NCBI GenBank assembly: GCA_017506865.1
Contig: JAFCMP010000537.1
Coordinates: forward strand, 248,001 to 312,000
From: Tribonema minus
Taxonomy: Eukaryota > Sar > Xanthophyceae > Tribonematales > Tribonemataceae
DNA: 64,000 bases
Direction of reading: 5' to 3'
A program made the position numbers and the translations under genes. How positions within the stretch are numbered: the first letter of the stretch is position 1; each line of letters begins with the position of its first letter. The notes below the pieces were generated by a model. It ran no database searches. It saw only the letters and a program-made list of their open reading frames with translations, and was not told where the DNA came from. Shown here piece by piece: positions 24,801-35,744 of the stretch.

Positions 24801-27800
24801 GCAAAGGTGATTCTGTGCTGAAACCTACCTTCTATGATGAGAAGCATACGACAATCATCGAAAAATTTGGTAATGTCAATCAAAGTTTTGTTGTAATTTC
24901 ACTCATTGAACGGAACCTTGAGTTGGAAGCTGCAATGTGCAGGGCGGCGATGGACCAAAAGTGCAGAAGCGATATACTTCAAGTACGCAAGAAGGCAACA
25001 GGTGACATGCCATTTCAGGCACATCACTCATACTCAGTGCTGATTGACTGATCTTGGACTGAACCACAAGTACCACCTGTTGGAGTTTTAAGCTGCTGTA
25101 ATTGTCACGAGGCTGCAAGTGATATGAAACTGTCATGTAACGGCCATGGATTGCTGAACTGCCTCCCCGTGCACTTCTAATAGGCGATCTCAAACTGAAC
25201 AACAACTACTACCACCTGTTGCCGTGGGGTGCTGTATTTGTCAATAGGTGCTGCTGTACCTGTCACGCAACCGTCATGATGTGATGCACTTGATGTGACG
25301 AGGTGCCTGCCGTAACTGTCATGTAACTGACCGTAACTGCCGTGTAACTGTCGTGTAACTGCTGACCTGTCTGCCCTGCGCTTCTGATTGGCAACCTCAA
25401 ACTAAACCACAACTCTTAACACCTGTGGTGGCAGGTAGTTGTCGTGATGTGAGTGAAAGGTGCGGCTGTAACTGTCATGTAACTGTCACGTAACTGCCCT
25501 GGAACTCATGAGGAGCTGACCTGTCTGCCCGCGAATCCTCCAGCAGCTTAAGTCCTTCTAGCAGGTCACCGTCCAGGAGGTAGGTCCGAAAACTGAGCAA
25601 AGATGACAAAGAATATATGCGTTTTTGGGCTGTGTTTAGAGCTTGTTCACTAGTGCATGCGGTCATATGGCGAGTTTTGAATGACACATTCCCATGGCTG
25701 GACAGGCAGTGCCGCACGCGAAGCAGTGAATACAAGTATTCATATTGAAAGTGCTCAAAAAGCGAAATGGTAGAAGCAGATTCACCCAGGCACTGACAGC
25801 AACAGGGCCCACAGTGTACGCAAAGCAGTGAACACTCGACACTGGTCCCAGGACTCATAGCGAACACTAACGGGCAGTCATGTGAGAATCAGTTACGCAC
25901 CTTGTGACAGCCTGTGTGTGTGCTGCGACAGGATGTGCAGGACTCATTGCGAACATTTACAGGGGGTCAAGTGAGAATCGGTTACGCACCTTGTAACGGC
26001 TTTTGCGTGCTGCGACACCCAACGTGACACACATGTATGGACTGAAGGTATGTAATTTGTGAAACTCCCTGCTTGGGCTCAACACTAATCGCAGGACTCC
26101 TTGCTAACACGCACTGGCGGTCAAGTGAGAATCGGTTACGCACCTTGTAACGGCTGTTGTGTGCTGCGCCAAAGTGTTGTTGTTGTTGAATTCTCAGTTA
26201 CACTTATCGTGCTTGACACTGGTCCCACAACATATCGCGAACATAACGGGCAGTCATGTGAGAATCAGTTACGCACCTTGTAACGGCTTTTGTGTGCTGC
26301 GACAGGACGTGCAGGACTCATTGCAAACATTTACAGGGGGTCAAGTGCGAAAATCGGTTACGCACCTTGTAACGGCTTTGGTGTGCTGCGCCAAAACGTG
26401 CTCGCGCAGCGACAGCGATCGGTCCACCACCTCCCGCAGCTAGGCGCAACGTCAACGGATGGCAAAAAGAGAGACGCCCCCCATTCAGCAAGCAGCAGCA
26501 GGGTGTGGGCACATGTGTATGAGATCGGTAACTGTAGCTTGGCGCAACATCAACAGATCGCATATCGGAAGATGTCCCTCATTCGCCAAGCAGCAGGGTG
26601 TCAGCACAAATCAGTGATGCTAGCCTCAACTCGGCACGTCAAAGGTGAGCGGAAATGATGCCATGTCTCTCATGACATGTGTGTGGTGCCGCCAGGCCTT
26701 GGCGGAGCACTGTAGAGTGCGGCAGCAGTTGCTCGGCGGTTCGCCGCAACGTTATGCTCAACCCTAACCCTAACCCTAATAACGGCAATTGACACGCCTG
26801 GATAGTGCTGACGCATCGCCACGAGCGCTTTGAGCGCAGAGCCAAGCGCACGAGCTGCATGAAATCCGCACGTGCTGCACTCAGTCAACGTTTCTATACT
26901 TCACAGTATATGGTTGAAGTATGAACACGGAGCGTGTGCTCTCGCCGAAAAATGAGTACTGCATCAAGCAAGCAGTTCAAGGGAGACAGCCTTCTTCACA
27001 CTCTAAGCGAAGACTATACTCCTAATATACCCTCACCCTAACCCTAACCCTAAACCTTAACGGCGGCGCAGCTGAAGCAGGTGCTAAATTGTACATGCAC
27101 GTACAGTCAGGGCTGAACAGCGAAGACAAGAACTGTGCGAGCCGGAGGTTCATTCAGTTGAAGCTCTAGCTGCGGTTGAAGTACCTGTACACAAAACGCA
27201 CACAGGGCTCTCAACTGAAAGCGAACAAGCTGTACGACCCGTATCTGTCCGCCAGAAGGGACCTATTAACCTGGCAGTCATCGAAGGCCGCGTTAACGCG
27301 CGCCGCAGGCTCGCCACGCACGCCGAGCGCTGCGACGCAACTTCAACTTGATCTTGGGGTGGTGAGATGACGCCCGCAGTGACACATGCATATATATACA
27401 TGGGTATGTATACATATGCATGTAGCTGACGGCCGCCGTGCCGGAAAAAACGAGGCACTGCCATCCCATTCAGTGTTGAAAAACTTCACAATAAAGTGTA
27501 CTTTTATACTGCACTGCGCTGTGCGCTGGATTGGGATCAGCTGCTGAGAGGCATGCTTTGCACAAAGAACGGTAGCAACATAATAGGCCTCCGGTCTTAA
27601 CACTTGATTCAAACAACACATGTAGCTGACAGCCGCCGTGCCGAAATGAACAAGGCAGTGCCAACCCGGTCTGTGTTTAGATTGTAAATAATCGATATTG
27701 CGGTGCACTGTGCACTGCGTGAGGATCAGCTGCTGAGAGGCATGCTTGCACGAAGAACGGTAGCCGGGGATCCCAGACTACACAATAGGCTGCTGGTCCC

Positions 27801-30800
27801 AACACTTGATCGATATGATACATGTAGGAGACCGCAGAATTGTTGTTGACGCGATCACGAAAGGAGATTCATGAAAGGAGATTCACACACCTTGTTTGCG
27901 CGCGTCTATGTGCATGGACGCTATAGTTTGATCATCACTTCATGCGGCAGACAACTAATTTATGTATATTTATACTGCTACGGCTACACCACGTGCACAT
28001 GCATGGCTCTGTCGCATCGTGTTCAACTTCACATTTGAAGTGTGCCGTACCTCGTGGGCAAGCCGTTCCAGTTCTACGTCTTCCTCTTCTGATGTCATAT
28101 CTGAGTACCCATGGAGTATACTGCTGTGGCCTGTATAGAGGCATGGTCGTTGAGCCACAATGACAAGGCACACGGCACGGCAACAAAGATGCTGTTAGTC
28201 TTCCTCGTATGCAGCGTTGTGCGCAAACGGGCCATGGCATGCGTGGCTACAGCACCTATGGCTAGGGTTAGGGTTAGAGTTTTACCAAGCACCTAGGTTT
28301 AGGGTTACAGCAAGGTTTTCATCGAGCGGGCCACGGCATGCTTGGTTACAGTACCACACAGCATGCACAAGCGCAATACTTCACAGTAGAAGTATACGAT
28401 GTCCCAACAATGGCCACCAATTGGTGCTTATGACTACAATGCGCGTGACTGATTTGCCACAAACATCCAGGAATTCCGTGCGCAAGTACAAATAAAGTGA
28501 ACCTTGAGCTGCATGGCTACAATTGGTTTCCAATACTGAGCTCACTTGCTGGCGTCGTCACTGAGAGTGGTGATATTTGCGTACCTGCGGGCATTGCAAT
28601 TCGACCAGACAATTGCCATGGTGCACAGACATGTACGACACATGCCGTTTGGCAATATCATCTACCAACGTGATTTTGAATAAACTGGAGACACTTTGTC
28701 ACCACTAGGGCGCGCGTTAAGGCTGGCAACAAGCTTTTGACAACATTTGGGCTGCTTTCACGCTCTCAGAGAGAACTCGCATGTTGAACTTGAAACACAT
28801 CACGTGACATTCATATGCCCGTTGTACCAGTCTAGACTCATCGCATAATTCACAACTTCTGCTGAGACATGCCACAGAGCCTGTTGTCTACGCAGCTGAC
28901 TAAGGTCTCATCGTGAGCCTTCCAACATCAACTCGAAGATGTCAGCAATTGTCCGCATGTGGTGTCTACATACATAGGCTGACTCAGATACGCTACACCG
29001 ATGCTGTGCCTTTGAGTATGAGATCAAAGGACAGCAAAAGAGTGCATAGAGCCGCGCTTAGACCTTTGGTGGCTGAACTGTTCAGCAGCACAATGTCAAC
29101 GTCTGCAAATAATTGCGTTTTGTAATGCAGTGCACACATGTGCAATTGATCGGCTGGCATGTGTAGGTAATGGCCGAGGCTCATCATCAGATTCACACGT
29201 TGTAGTTACCTTTAATGGCTGACCTGTTCAGCAGCACAACGTCTGCAGACGACTACTCCCAGAATGCAATGCACGCGGGTGCAGATGACCGGTGGACACG
29301 TTTGGCCAAGATTGAAGTTCAGATTGAAGTTTATGTCATCAACGCTTTGAATTGTAGTTACCTGAGGTGCTAAGGTCCGCACTCGCCCTGAGCAAAAAAC
29401 AGCCACAGGGCAATTGAAGCAGAGGATTAAATTAGTACAAGAGGTTGCAGTTTGCAAGATTCGACGTGCAGCTGCGGGGTGTATAAGGGGGATCCTACTT
29501 CGGACGTATGACTCATGAACATGCAAGCAATGGCTGGTTCAAACAGCTGAATGAGCAGTTATGATAGAGGCCGCGTGTGGCATTAAAGTTAAACCTGATT
29601 CTCACCTTGACCCCACACATGCATTTACGGTGATTTACGTACTACACGTTGGCCCTGGTCACGTCACTGCTTCGCACTTCAACTGCTGAACTTCAATAAC
29701 TGCTTTGCACTCAACTGCGCATTCCAACATCATGAGGTGTCACCTCAGCACATCCACCGTTGTGTGCTCAGTGCACGTTGAGCTCAATGAGGCTGTCAAC
29801 AGAACTGCTGCGCACTTCAACTGCTGAACTTCAACCTCATGGAACGTCGCCTCAGCACATCCACCGGCATGTGTGCTCATTGCTGTCAACAACTTGACAC
29901 TGGTCACTGGTTGGAACTTGTGCGAGACTTGAGCAATATGTGGACAAAGTGAACACCGAGAGCACACCGCGTCAAGATAAATAATTTGCTACTCAGCCGC
30001 TGGCCTGAGGTACCTGGCGATGACTGCATAACGCAAAGTTTTGGCCACAACATGCTGGGCAAAAATGTGATGTTGTATACATGAAAACCAATCAAAAGGT
30101 CGTAGAGCTCTAGGTGACAAGGACTGGTTTGCCGCAAGTGCCTTCCACCAATAATCATGGTCGCCATACATTTTTTTTCTAAGCAACCATGTTCGTGGAG
30201 TGACGGCTCGAGGCATCCTTCATGAAAGCAAACATTTGAAGTACTTTGTGCAATTCATCTGGGCTGTTTCGCGCCCTGAGCAAGAATTAATAAAAAGTAC
30301 TTTTTTATCAAGAATAAAATGGAGTGGCTCACAAGCAGCCTCGGGAGTGACCTACGGATGGCATTTGATTTCATGGGTAGGATTAACGCGCCTCACGATG
30401 CATACCTCTTGGGCAGCACGGGGAGCGCATTGGGGCAATCACACAGGACTCGCCCGTCCTGATGAGTCAGGGGTACAGCAACAGGGCAGAGCACTGGTGT
30501 AAGTAGGTATGTTGAGCACCGTTGCAAGCATCCACAAATGCACACATGGCCTGCCTGATGTGACAGTCAAGGGTGGAAGCATGAGGGTTGAGAGCAGCTG
30601 CCAGCACTTTAACTTGCACTTCAGAAGCCTCTATCATGCAGCGCGCACATTAAATGCGGCCCAACAATATCTTGAGGTTTGTCATGCTTGCGCACGACCA
30701 GCATGAGCCGACTGTAGCACTGCGTGAAAGGCTGTGAACTTCAATTTCAACACTCATACAACTTCAAACAGCTCGTAAACACTGCGTGCAGACATCAGCT

Positions 30801-33407
30801 GCAGTAGTGCGACCAAGTGTGTTTCGCAATGGCTTCTGAGCTGGAAGTTTGCACCAGCAACGCGCACGCACACTTTCAAGTTACCTCTCAAGGCTCACTG
30901 CGTCTGCTGTCACCAACCTAGCTGTTATGAACAGTGCGCATGTGTTGAAAGTTACCATGTCCAAATGCGCTTCACACCCGACAACTCCAGCTAATCCAGT
31001 CCCGCAAACAATGCCACCTTAGGGTCAGGGTTAGGTAGTTAGGGTTAGAGTCTAGGGTTAAAGTTACCCAAATGAAGAGCGTCACATTTGAACCAGAATC
31101 AGCAGCGCTCGCCTCTGCCAGCTCCGCAGACGCCGCTTGCGCCGCTAGCGACGAGCTGGGAGCCCAACTGACAAGTCACACTTGTGCTCAGCCCATACAC
31201 AAATGCCTGACAATTCTACGCAAAGTGCGGCATTGGCACGCATTCATCTATAACTGAGCAATGCCACCCATGTGTCAAAAGCAGCAGTGCTCACCCCTGC
31301 TTGCGCCGCTAGCGACGAGCTGGACGCCCTGCTGAGAAGTCACACTTGACAGAGCTGTTGGACTATAATGCTCGCCCATATTCTACAGTAGTGTTTGATT
31401 CAGTATCAGCACTCATCAGTTGCACGTTTCGTGATGACGTACTTGCGGCTACATGTTGAGAATGGCAGTTACATTGCGGTTGAATTGCTTTTGACTCTCC
31501 TAATAAATACTGTCGATTGATTTCCTGGTCTGGCGTGGCGCCTATGCTGGCGTGTGGGAGGTCTGCCTTTGTCTCCCATCTGCACTGTATGCGCGTCTTC
31601 CCTACAGAGCAATGTCACAAAATGTTGCTGGAGCAGCAGGGCTCTGCGCTGCCAGCTCCACGAATGCCACCAGCGATGCTAGTGAAGAGCCAGGCGCCCA
31701 GCTGAGAAGTCACACTTGATATAATTTGAGCTTAGCCCGCTGTATACACAAATACCTTACAATTATGCGCATCGTGAGGCTCTTGCATGATAAGCATGTG
31801 TTAAAGCAGCAGTGCTCACCGCTGCCAGCTCAGCAAACGCCGCCTGTGATGCTAATGAAGAGCCAGGTGCCCAGCTGAGGAGTGTGACTTGAAGGTCCAG
31901 GTTCATCAGCAGCGGCGCCTGCTTTTGGCCATAGATTGGCCGCTCTGCAGGCGCGACAGTAGCGTGTGAAGTAGATGCAAGAACACACTTCAGCTAGTGT
32001 ATACTTCAAGTGGCGACGCTGCTCTGCAGCCAGGCCAGCAATGTAAACACAGTCAGACATTAATAACATGATATAAGTATTGGCTGCCTCCACAAAGTAC
32101 TGGTAAACGCTGATTTGCAGATGTTGTTGCCAGTAATCAGCAACTGTTGTTGCCGCCTATGACCAGCAGCGGCACCTGCTTCTGACCGTAGATTGGGCGC
32201 TCTGCAGGCGCGACAGTAGCGTGCAAATTAATGCAAACACATACTTCAACAACTAGTGCATACTTCAAGTGGTGACACAGTAGACTAGGTTGACCAGCAG
32301 CGGTGCCTACTTGTGACCATAGATTGGGCGCTCTGCAGCCAGGCCAGCAATTTAAACACAGTCACAGATTGATAACATGATATTAGTATCGGCTGCCTCC
32401 ACAATGTACTGGGAAAAGCTGATTTACAAATGTTGTTGCCAGTAATCAGCAACTGTTGTTGCCGCCTATGACCAGCCGTGGCGCCTGCTTCCGGCCATAG
32501 ATTGGCCGCTCAGCAGGCACGACAGTTGCGTGTGAAGCAGCAGCGTGTGAAACAGATACAAGTACATACTTCATGTTTATGCACGGATATCCAAGGTGTT
32601 ACAGACGTATCAGCAATTTCACCAGGATAGTGCAGAGGAGTATCCGCTGGACAAGAAACAGCATATTCATAAATCTCAAGCTTGCATAATTGTAGCAGTC
32701 GGCTGCATTCAAGTGGCAAGACGTCACTACACAAGACAGTGGGTCAGATCAGCAAGTGCCTGTGCAGAACTCGGCAAGCGATTATGCCCACAGTCATCCC
32801 AATCGCTTGTCACACTGTTCACAGTTTTTTTGTGGTTGTCAAACTCTGCACCCTTCGTGCGAGCAGTGGGCCAACAGCGCATGCAGTCTTCAAGGTCACT
32901 ATCCTGATTCGCCCAGTTGCTTTGAACCAGGAGTAGCAGCTGTGGCCTGAAGGAGCAAGGCCACCCTGCAAAGTAAGTGGGATCTGAACCGAGTTCAGCG
33001 GGACGCACTACCCTCTTGTACCCAAACCCTGACCCTGACTCTAACCCTCAATGGAAAAAACCACTACAACTTCATTCGGCATGTGTTCCTGAGTGTGGAT
33101 GCTATTCCAGCATTGCCAGAGCCCATTGTCAGTTCATGGCCTCACCTTAACCCTAACCCTAGCGGTAACCCTAACCCCAACCCTAACCATAAGGTTCGCG
33201 ACAGTATAACAGGGTGTCAAAACGGCACTTACCCTAGTGTTCCGGTTAGGGTTAGGGTGGGTATAGGTTTAGGATGTTGAGGCAGTGCTCACCCCTGAAG
33301 ATCATGAAGCTTCCCATCGCCAGATACACTTCGGCAGTGCCCCTGATTGACTCAGCGGCGGTGGCAGCGTTGCCGCCATCGCTGCGGTGCGTGGAACTAT
33401 CGCTCAT
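18819..33407 (-). CDS. Many-exon coiled-coil protein of unknown family
   Basis: Proposed exons in transcription order: 33407-33293, 31944-31820, 30458-30406, 28123-28051, 27329-27271, 26874-26796, 26439-26366, 25592-25521, 23795-23759, 23040-22861, 21035-20902 and 18915-18819. Every join is in phase; the sum is 1098 nt (365 residues plus TGA). Those at 31944, 26439, 25592, 23040, 21035 and 18915 are well supported by flanking echoes; 30458, 27329 and 26874 are weaker. The protein is charged and helical, for example EALEEELRSTLEQQQQLR and EEEDVELERLAHE. No catalytic motif is seen. The ATG at 33407 (M-S-D-S-S-T) may be internal: an acceptor-like AG precedes it in phase 2, and a compatible exon block lies at 39935-38606, so the real gene may start there. 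Other exon-like pieces near 29265 and 19577 remain unplaced. Confidence 0.55.
19105..19145 (-). repeat. Acceptor-junction echo of the last coiled-coil exon
   Basis: On the - strand, a copy of the exon start GTATACGAGTTCTGG... (protein V-Y-E-F-W) reads V-H-E-F-W-P-V-S-V-S. Most changes keep the frame. It lies upstream of the true acceptor at 18915. Confidence 0.65.
19368..19577 (-). other. Unplaced exon-like open frame, Cys-rich, with an echo
   Basis: After a CTGCACAG acceptor at about 19555 the frame begins QVLIGRLYAASCRAE, followed by C-x3-C-x2-C spacing (CPGKCATC), and ends in TGA at 19368. A diverged copy of its start is at about 19640-19700 (QVLIGQSHAASCRAE), the echo position expected for a - strand exon. 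Its phase does not fit the neighbours, so it may be an alternative last exon or a relic. Confidence 0.35.
20695..20740 (-). repeat. Donor-junction echo of the exon at 21035-20902
   Basis: In gene sense, GGCGG...ACAATCGTTCCAA/GTACGCC repeats the true exon end GACAAACCTTCCAA/GTACGTC, followed by a shared GCGCAGGG stretch. Confidence 0.7.
21100..21590 (-). repeat. Acceptor-junction echoes of the exon at 21035, partly open
   Basis: Four copies of the TTGCAG/AAGCACCGCCAGGCCCAG junction, near 21190, 21285, 21365 and 21570. The nearest copy extends over about 80 bp of exon and differs from it mainly at third codon positions, keeping K-H-R-Q-A-Q-S-(N/D)-R-A-A-E-S-V-A-S-G. The others are progressively shorter or more diverged. 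Confidence 0.8.
22290..22770 (-). repeat. Three donor-junction echoes of the exon at 23040-22861
   Basis: Copies of CAGCTGCGAAACAGGGTGGGCAGGCTGGACGACGAG/GTAATTGCTGAGC (gene sense; here split by the donor) lie near 22760-22665, 22590-22500 and 22360-22290, separated by CCCTAA-type repeats. All are downstream of the donor at 22861. Confidence 0.8.
23100..23275 (-). repeat. Two acceptor-junction echoes of the exon at 23040
   Basis: Units ending GATGCTCAACTGCA...CAG and continuing into CACGTGGACGC.ATATTGCTGAGCGC occur near 23160 and 23260 (gene sense), upstream of the true acceptor. This exon therefore has echoes on both sides. Confidence 0.8.
23345..23670 (-). repeat. Donor-junction echoes of the exon at 23795-23759
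   Basis: Copies of the donor GTACCCAAGCCAGGG.TCCAC (gene sense) appear as TACTCAAGCCAGGGTTTCACC near 23660-23640, 23560-23540 and 23365-23345, interspersed with GTTGAGCATCA units. Confidence 0.65.
25040..25400 (-). repeat. Donor-junction echoes of the exon at 25592-25521
   Basis: Copies of GGGCAGACAG/GTCAGC plus the following GTTACATGACAGTTAC intron words occur near 25400-25350, 25215-25140 and 25090-25040, downstream of the donor at 25521. Within the units the word TGTCATGTAAC is itself reiterated. Confidence 0.7.
25880..26330 (-). repeat. About four donor-junction echoes of the exon at 26439-26366
   Basis: The unit (gene sense) is CGCAGCACAC(A)AAAGCCGTTACAAG/GTGCGTAACCGATTCTCAC followed by TTGACC(CC)TGTAAA. 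It recurs near 26290, 26160, 26000 and 25915, at spacings of about 85-155 bp. The donor hexamer GTGCGT is kept in all of them. Confidence 0.85.
26758..26782. repeat. Interstitial CCCTAA array
   Basis: Four units between two exon-like stretches of the - strand coiled-coil gene. Similar short arrays occur at about 17495-17518, 21055-21085, 21966-21984, 24000-24024, 27028-27052, 35408-35433, 44774-44795, 45512-45528, 54087-54114 and 57533-57565, in both orientations. Confidence 0.85.
27421..27800. repeat. Tandem duplication of about 200 bp
   Basis: The segment GACGGCCGCCGTGCCG...GGATCAGCTGCTGAGAGGCATGC...AAGAACGGTAG occurs at about 27428-27575 and again at 27627-27765. It lies in an intron of the - strand coiled-coil gene. 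Confidence 0.75.
30075..30170 (+). repeat. Dispersed repeat of about 95 bp, copy 1
   Basis: Runs from ACATGAAAACCAATCAAAAG through GTCGTAGAGCTCTAGGTGACAAGG to GCCGCAAGTGCCTTCCACCAATAATCATGGTCGCC. Related copies are at 37126-37225 (opposite strand) and 57137-57290 (two in tandem). Confidence 0.75.
30253..30300 (-). repeat. 45-bp hairpin element, copy 2
   Basis: In gene sense: AGTAC...TTATTAATTCTTGCTCAGGGCGCG, AAACAG, CCCAGATGAATTG. It lies in an intron of the - strand coiled-coil gene, in the same sense orientation as copy 1. Confidence 0.75.
31085..31715 (-). repeat. Three donor-junction echoes of the exon at 31944-31820
   Basis: Copies of the exon 3' half, in the frame W-A-P-(S/G)-S-S-L-A-(A/S), lie near 31715-31630, 31350-31285 and 31175-31085, each preceded by CACACTT(G/C)TCAG-like sequence. 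The last has GCGAGC in place of the GTGAGC donor. Frame is largely kept between copies. Confidence 0.8.
32161..32520 (-). repeat. Three acceptor-junction echoes of the exon at 31944-31820
   Basis: Copies of the exon 5' half (R-P-I-Y-G-(Q/R)-K-Q-(A/V)-P) after a CTGTCGCGCCTGCAG-type acceptor lie at 32216-32161, 32340-32291 and 32520-32470. Codons differ mostly at third positions; the middle copy has a stop. They end in GTCATA or GTCAAC rather than continuing into the 3' half. Larger flanking blocks are shared. Confidence 0.85.
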
Positions 33408-34756
33408 AGCACTGCTTGCGGTGGAGGGGAGGAGTTGAAGTTGACTTTGTGAGCATAGGGGCAGAAGAAGAAAGAAGTACTTAATAGGCATGCTGATGGG
33501 CAGTGAGACAGCATGGTCAAAAAATGTGCTCATGTGGTTACAACATCAGTGACTTGCCAACATGACGCTGCTTCAAAGATGGGAAGGAGTCACAGTTGAA
33601 GTTGTCAGGCTCACAAGCAGCGGGCAGCAAACCACTGATATGTTGGCTGCACTGGACAACATGGCCGATGAACAAAAATGTACTTCCGGCAAAAATGTTC
33701 TTCGCATCAGCTGACCTTTCAACGCGTTCATTCAACCGCCGCTTTTGATGCTGCTTGCGACACTGGTGAAAAGGAGCTGATCATGCCATAGCAAGCAGGA
33801 GCAGCGACACGAGTGAAAAGGTTCCAGCTCGTAGGTACCACACTGTTTTGTACTTCGACTTGTGGTTGCGGCAGTAGACCAGACCACATATCTCTTGATT
33901 GGAAGCTCAAGCTTCCTAGCAGTGGCTTCAACTTCAACTTTTGCTTCTTGAACTGTCGCCGCAGCATACGCATTCGAAAGTGCTGCAGCATGCTTGTAAA
34001 ACTGCATCAAGCTGTGCTGTGCTTTCGAACCTCCCTTGCCTGCACCAGGAGTGTGCCTCCACAACGCACACAACTAATCGTCGCAGAATCATCTGCTGCA
34101 GTCGCGATCGTCAAAGCATCAAACAACCCTCGGAGCATGCAATTTTTTTGAATTGCTGCAACCATCTGCTGTCTCTGTGTCATTGACCACGTGATCATCG
34201 GGGGGCCAGCGTCAGCGAGCTGATTTACTTCAAGGCCAGTGGAGAGTCACACGCGGACACACCTGATGACCTGGTGACGCTCCTCCATGCCGGGGCTCAT
34301 CGTGGAAACCTCAACTTCCCAGTTCACCTCGATGGCGCTGCGTTGAAGTACCTGCGACGCCATCACAAATAAGACGGCTGATAAACTACATGACTGCTCT
34401 GATGCAATTATGTACATACAGTGGAAGGCGTATGTGGGAATGGTAGTTGCAAATCGCGGTGCAGTGCAGAAAAGCTGTCAGGCGATACAGGCAGCGTTGG
34501 GCCGACAATAGTTGAAGTTAGCCGCACAGATGGCGTGCCTGTGCATGAACACCAAGTGAAGCGGCCACAACGCAAGAGGTTCAACGCATTCCTTCTACGT
34601 GTGGAACTTGAAGAAGACGCTCCTCTTGTGGAAGTAAGCATTTCGAGCCTGGTACACATGATGACGTCGCCTGTCATATTGCGACTGATCAAAATGGAAA
34701 GCAGAGGTTCAACAGTTCAACTCCTGACTTCAACACATAACTTCAAAGGGTAGCAG

Positions 34757-35200
34757 TGCTCAGCGCACGTGCCTGTTTGAAGAGGGCCATGGATCTGGCG
34801 TCGACGCACTCAAGAAAAGCAGAAGTTCAATACCTAACTTCAACACCTAACTTCAACCGGTAGCAGTGCTCAGCGCACGTGCCTGTTTGAAGAGGGCCAT
34901 GGATCTGGCGTCGACGCACTCAAGAAAAGCAGAAGTTCAACACCTAACTTCAACACCTAACTTCAACCGGTAGCAGTGCTCAGCGCACGTGCCTGTTTGA
35001 AGAGGGCCATGGATCTGGCGTCGTCGCACTCAAGAAAAGCAGAAGTTCAACACCTAACTTCAACCGGTAGCAGTGCTCAGCGCACGTGCCTGTTTGAAGA
35101 GGGCCATGGAATGGTCGTCGACGCACTCGATCAGCCGCACTGCCCTGTGTCGCAACGCAGGCGAGAGCAGCAGTCCGCGCGTAACGCTGTCTGTTTCTCA
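34757..35200. repeat. Four-copy near-identical tandem array of about 108 bp around an exon edge
   Basis: The unit TAGCAGTGCTCAGCGCACGT..CTGTTTGAAGAGGGCCATGG starts near 34742, 34861, 34970 and 35069. The first three continue identically into CTCAAGAAAAGCAGAAGTTCAA; the fourth continues into unique open sequence. Read on the - strand, the unique copy encodes R-L-I-E-C-V-D-D-H-S-M-A-L-F-K-Q-A-R-A-L and the others are donor-side echoes. Read on the + strand they would be acceptor-side echoes. Near-identity implies recent duplication. Confidence 0.85.
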
Positions 35201-35716
35201 CCATGTTGGCTGATTCAACGTTGCTTGAAAGCAGTGCAATGTCTAAGCTGTCAGGGCGCATTAAACCCTAGAAACACACAGCATGGCATTAAACCCTAGA
35301 AACACACAGTACATCCAACCTCTAGGGCTTCCACAAGTACAACTTCGTGCTTCGTGATTTTGTTGTCAGGCTTTGAAGCCACTGGGCGACAGAGGAACGC
35401 TCAGGGTTGGGTTAGCTTAGGGTTAGGGTTAGGGTACCGGTAGGGTTAGCCTAACGCAGCAGCAGGGTTGCAATTCCTGTCCTGCTAAAGCCATCTTGCC
35501 TGAACTCGCTGGCCCTGATGACACTCTACAACACTTTCAATATTACTCGTATTAGACTATGAAGCAACCACTACAGAGCGGAAAAAGCAGCGCAAAACAA
35601 TGTGCACCACTTCAACTGGCAACAGCGCACAGTAGAGCAATGTTGAGGCTGGGTCATTTGCAGCACTGACTCTCAATGGTCAATGCTAACAACGCATGCA
35701 CCAGTCATATTGAATC

Positions 35717-35744
35717 TGAATGAATGAATGAATGAATGAATGAA
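35717..35744. repeat. (TGAA)n microsatellite
   Basis: Seven tandem TGAA units in otherwise unremarkable sequence. Confidence 0.9.

Noticed and set aside
24503-25051. 182-residue + strand open frame
   Set aside because: AT-rich, no splice context or recognisable domain, and it lies in an intron of the - strand gene overlapping donor echoes. Kept as chance, though not excluded.
32727-33008. Extra exon reading G-W-P-C-S-F-R-P-Q after a TTTGCAG acceptor
   Set aside because: The phase fits the exon at 33293, but no convincing donor precedes the TAG; the exon at 31944 fits the same phase with echo support.
34421-34753. + strand gene with a 110-residue frame and GTAAGC donor
   Set aside because: Plausible reading, but the - strand alternatives in the same stretch are equally good; left unresolved rather than called.
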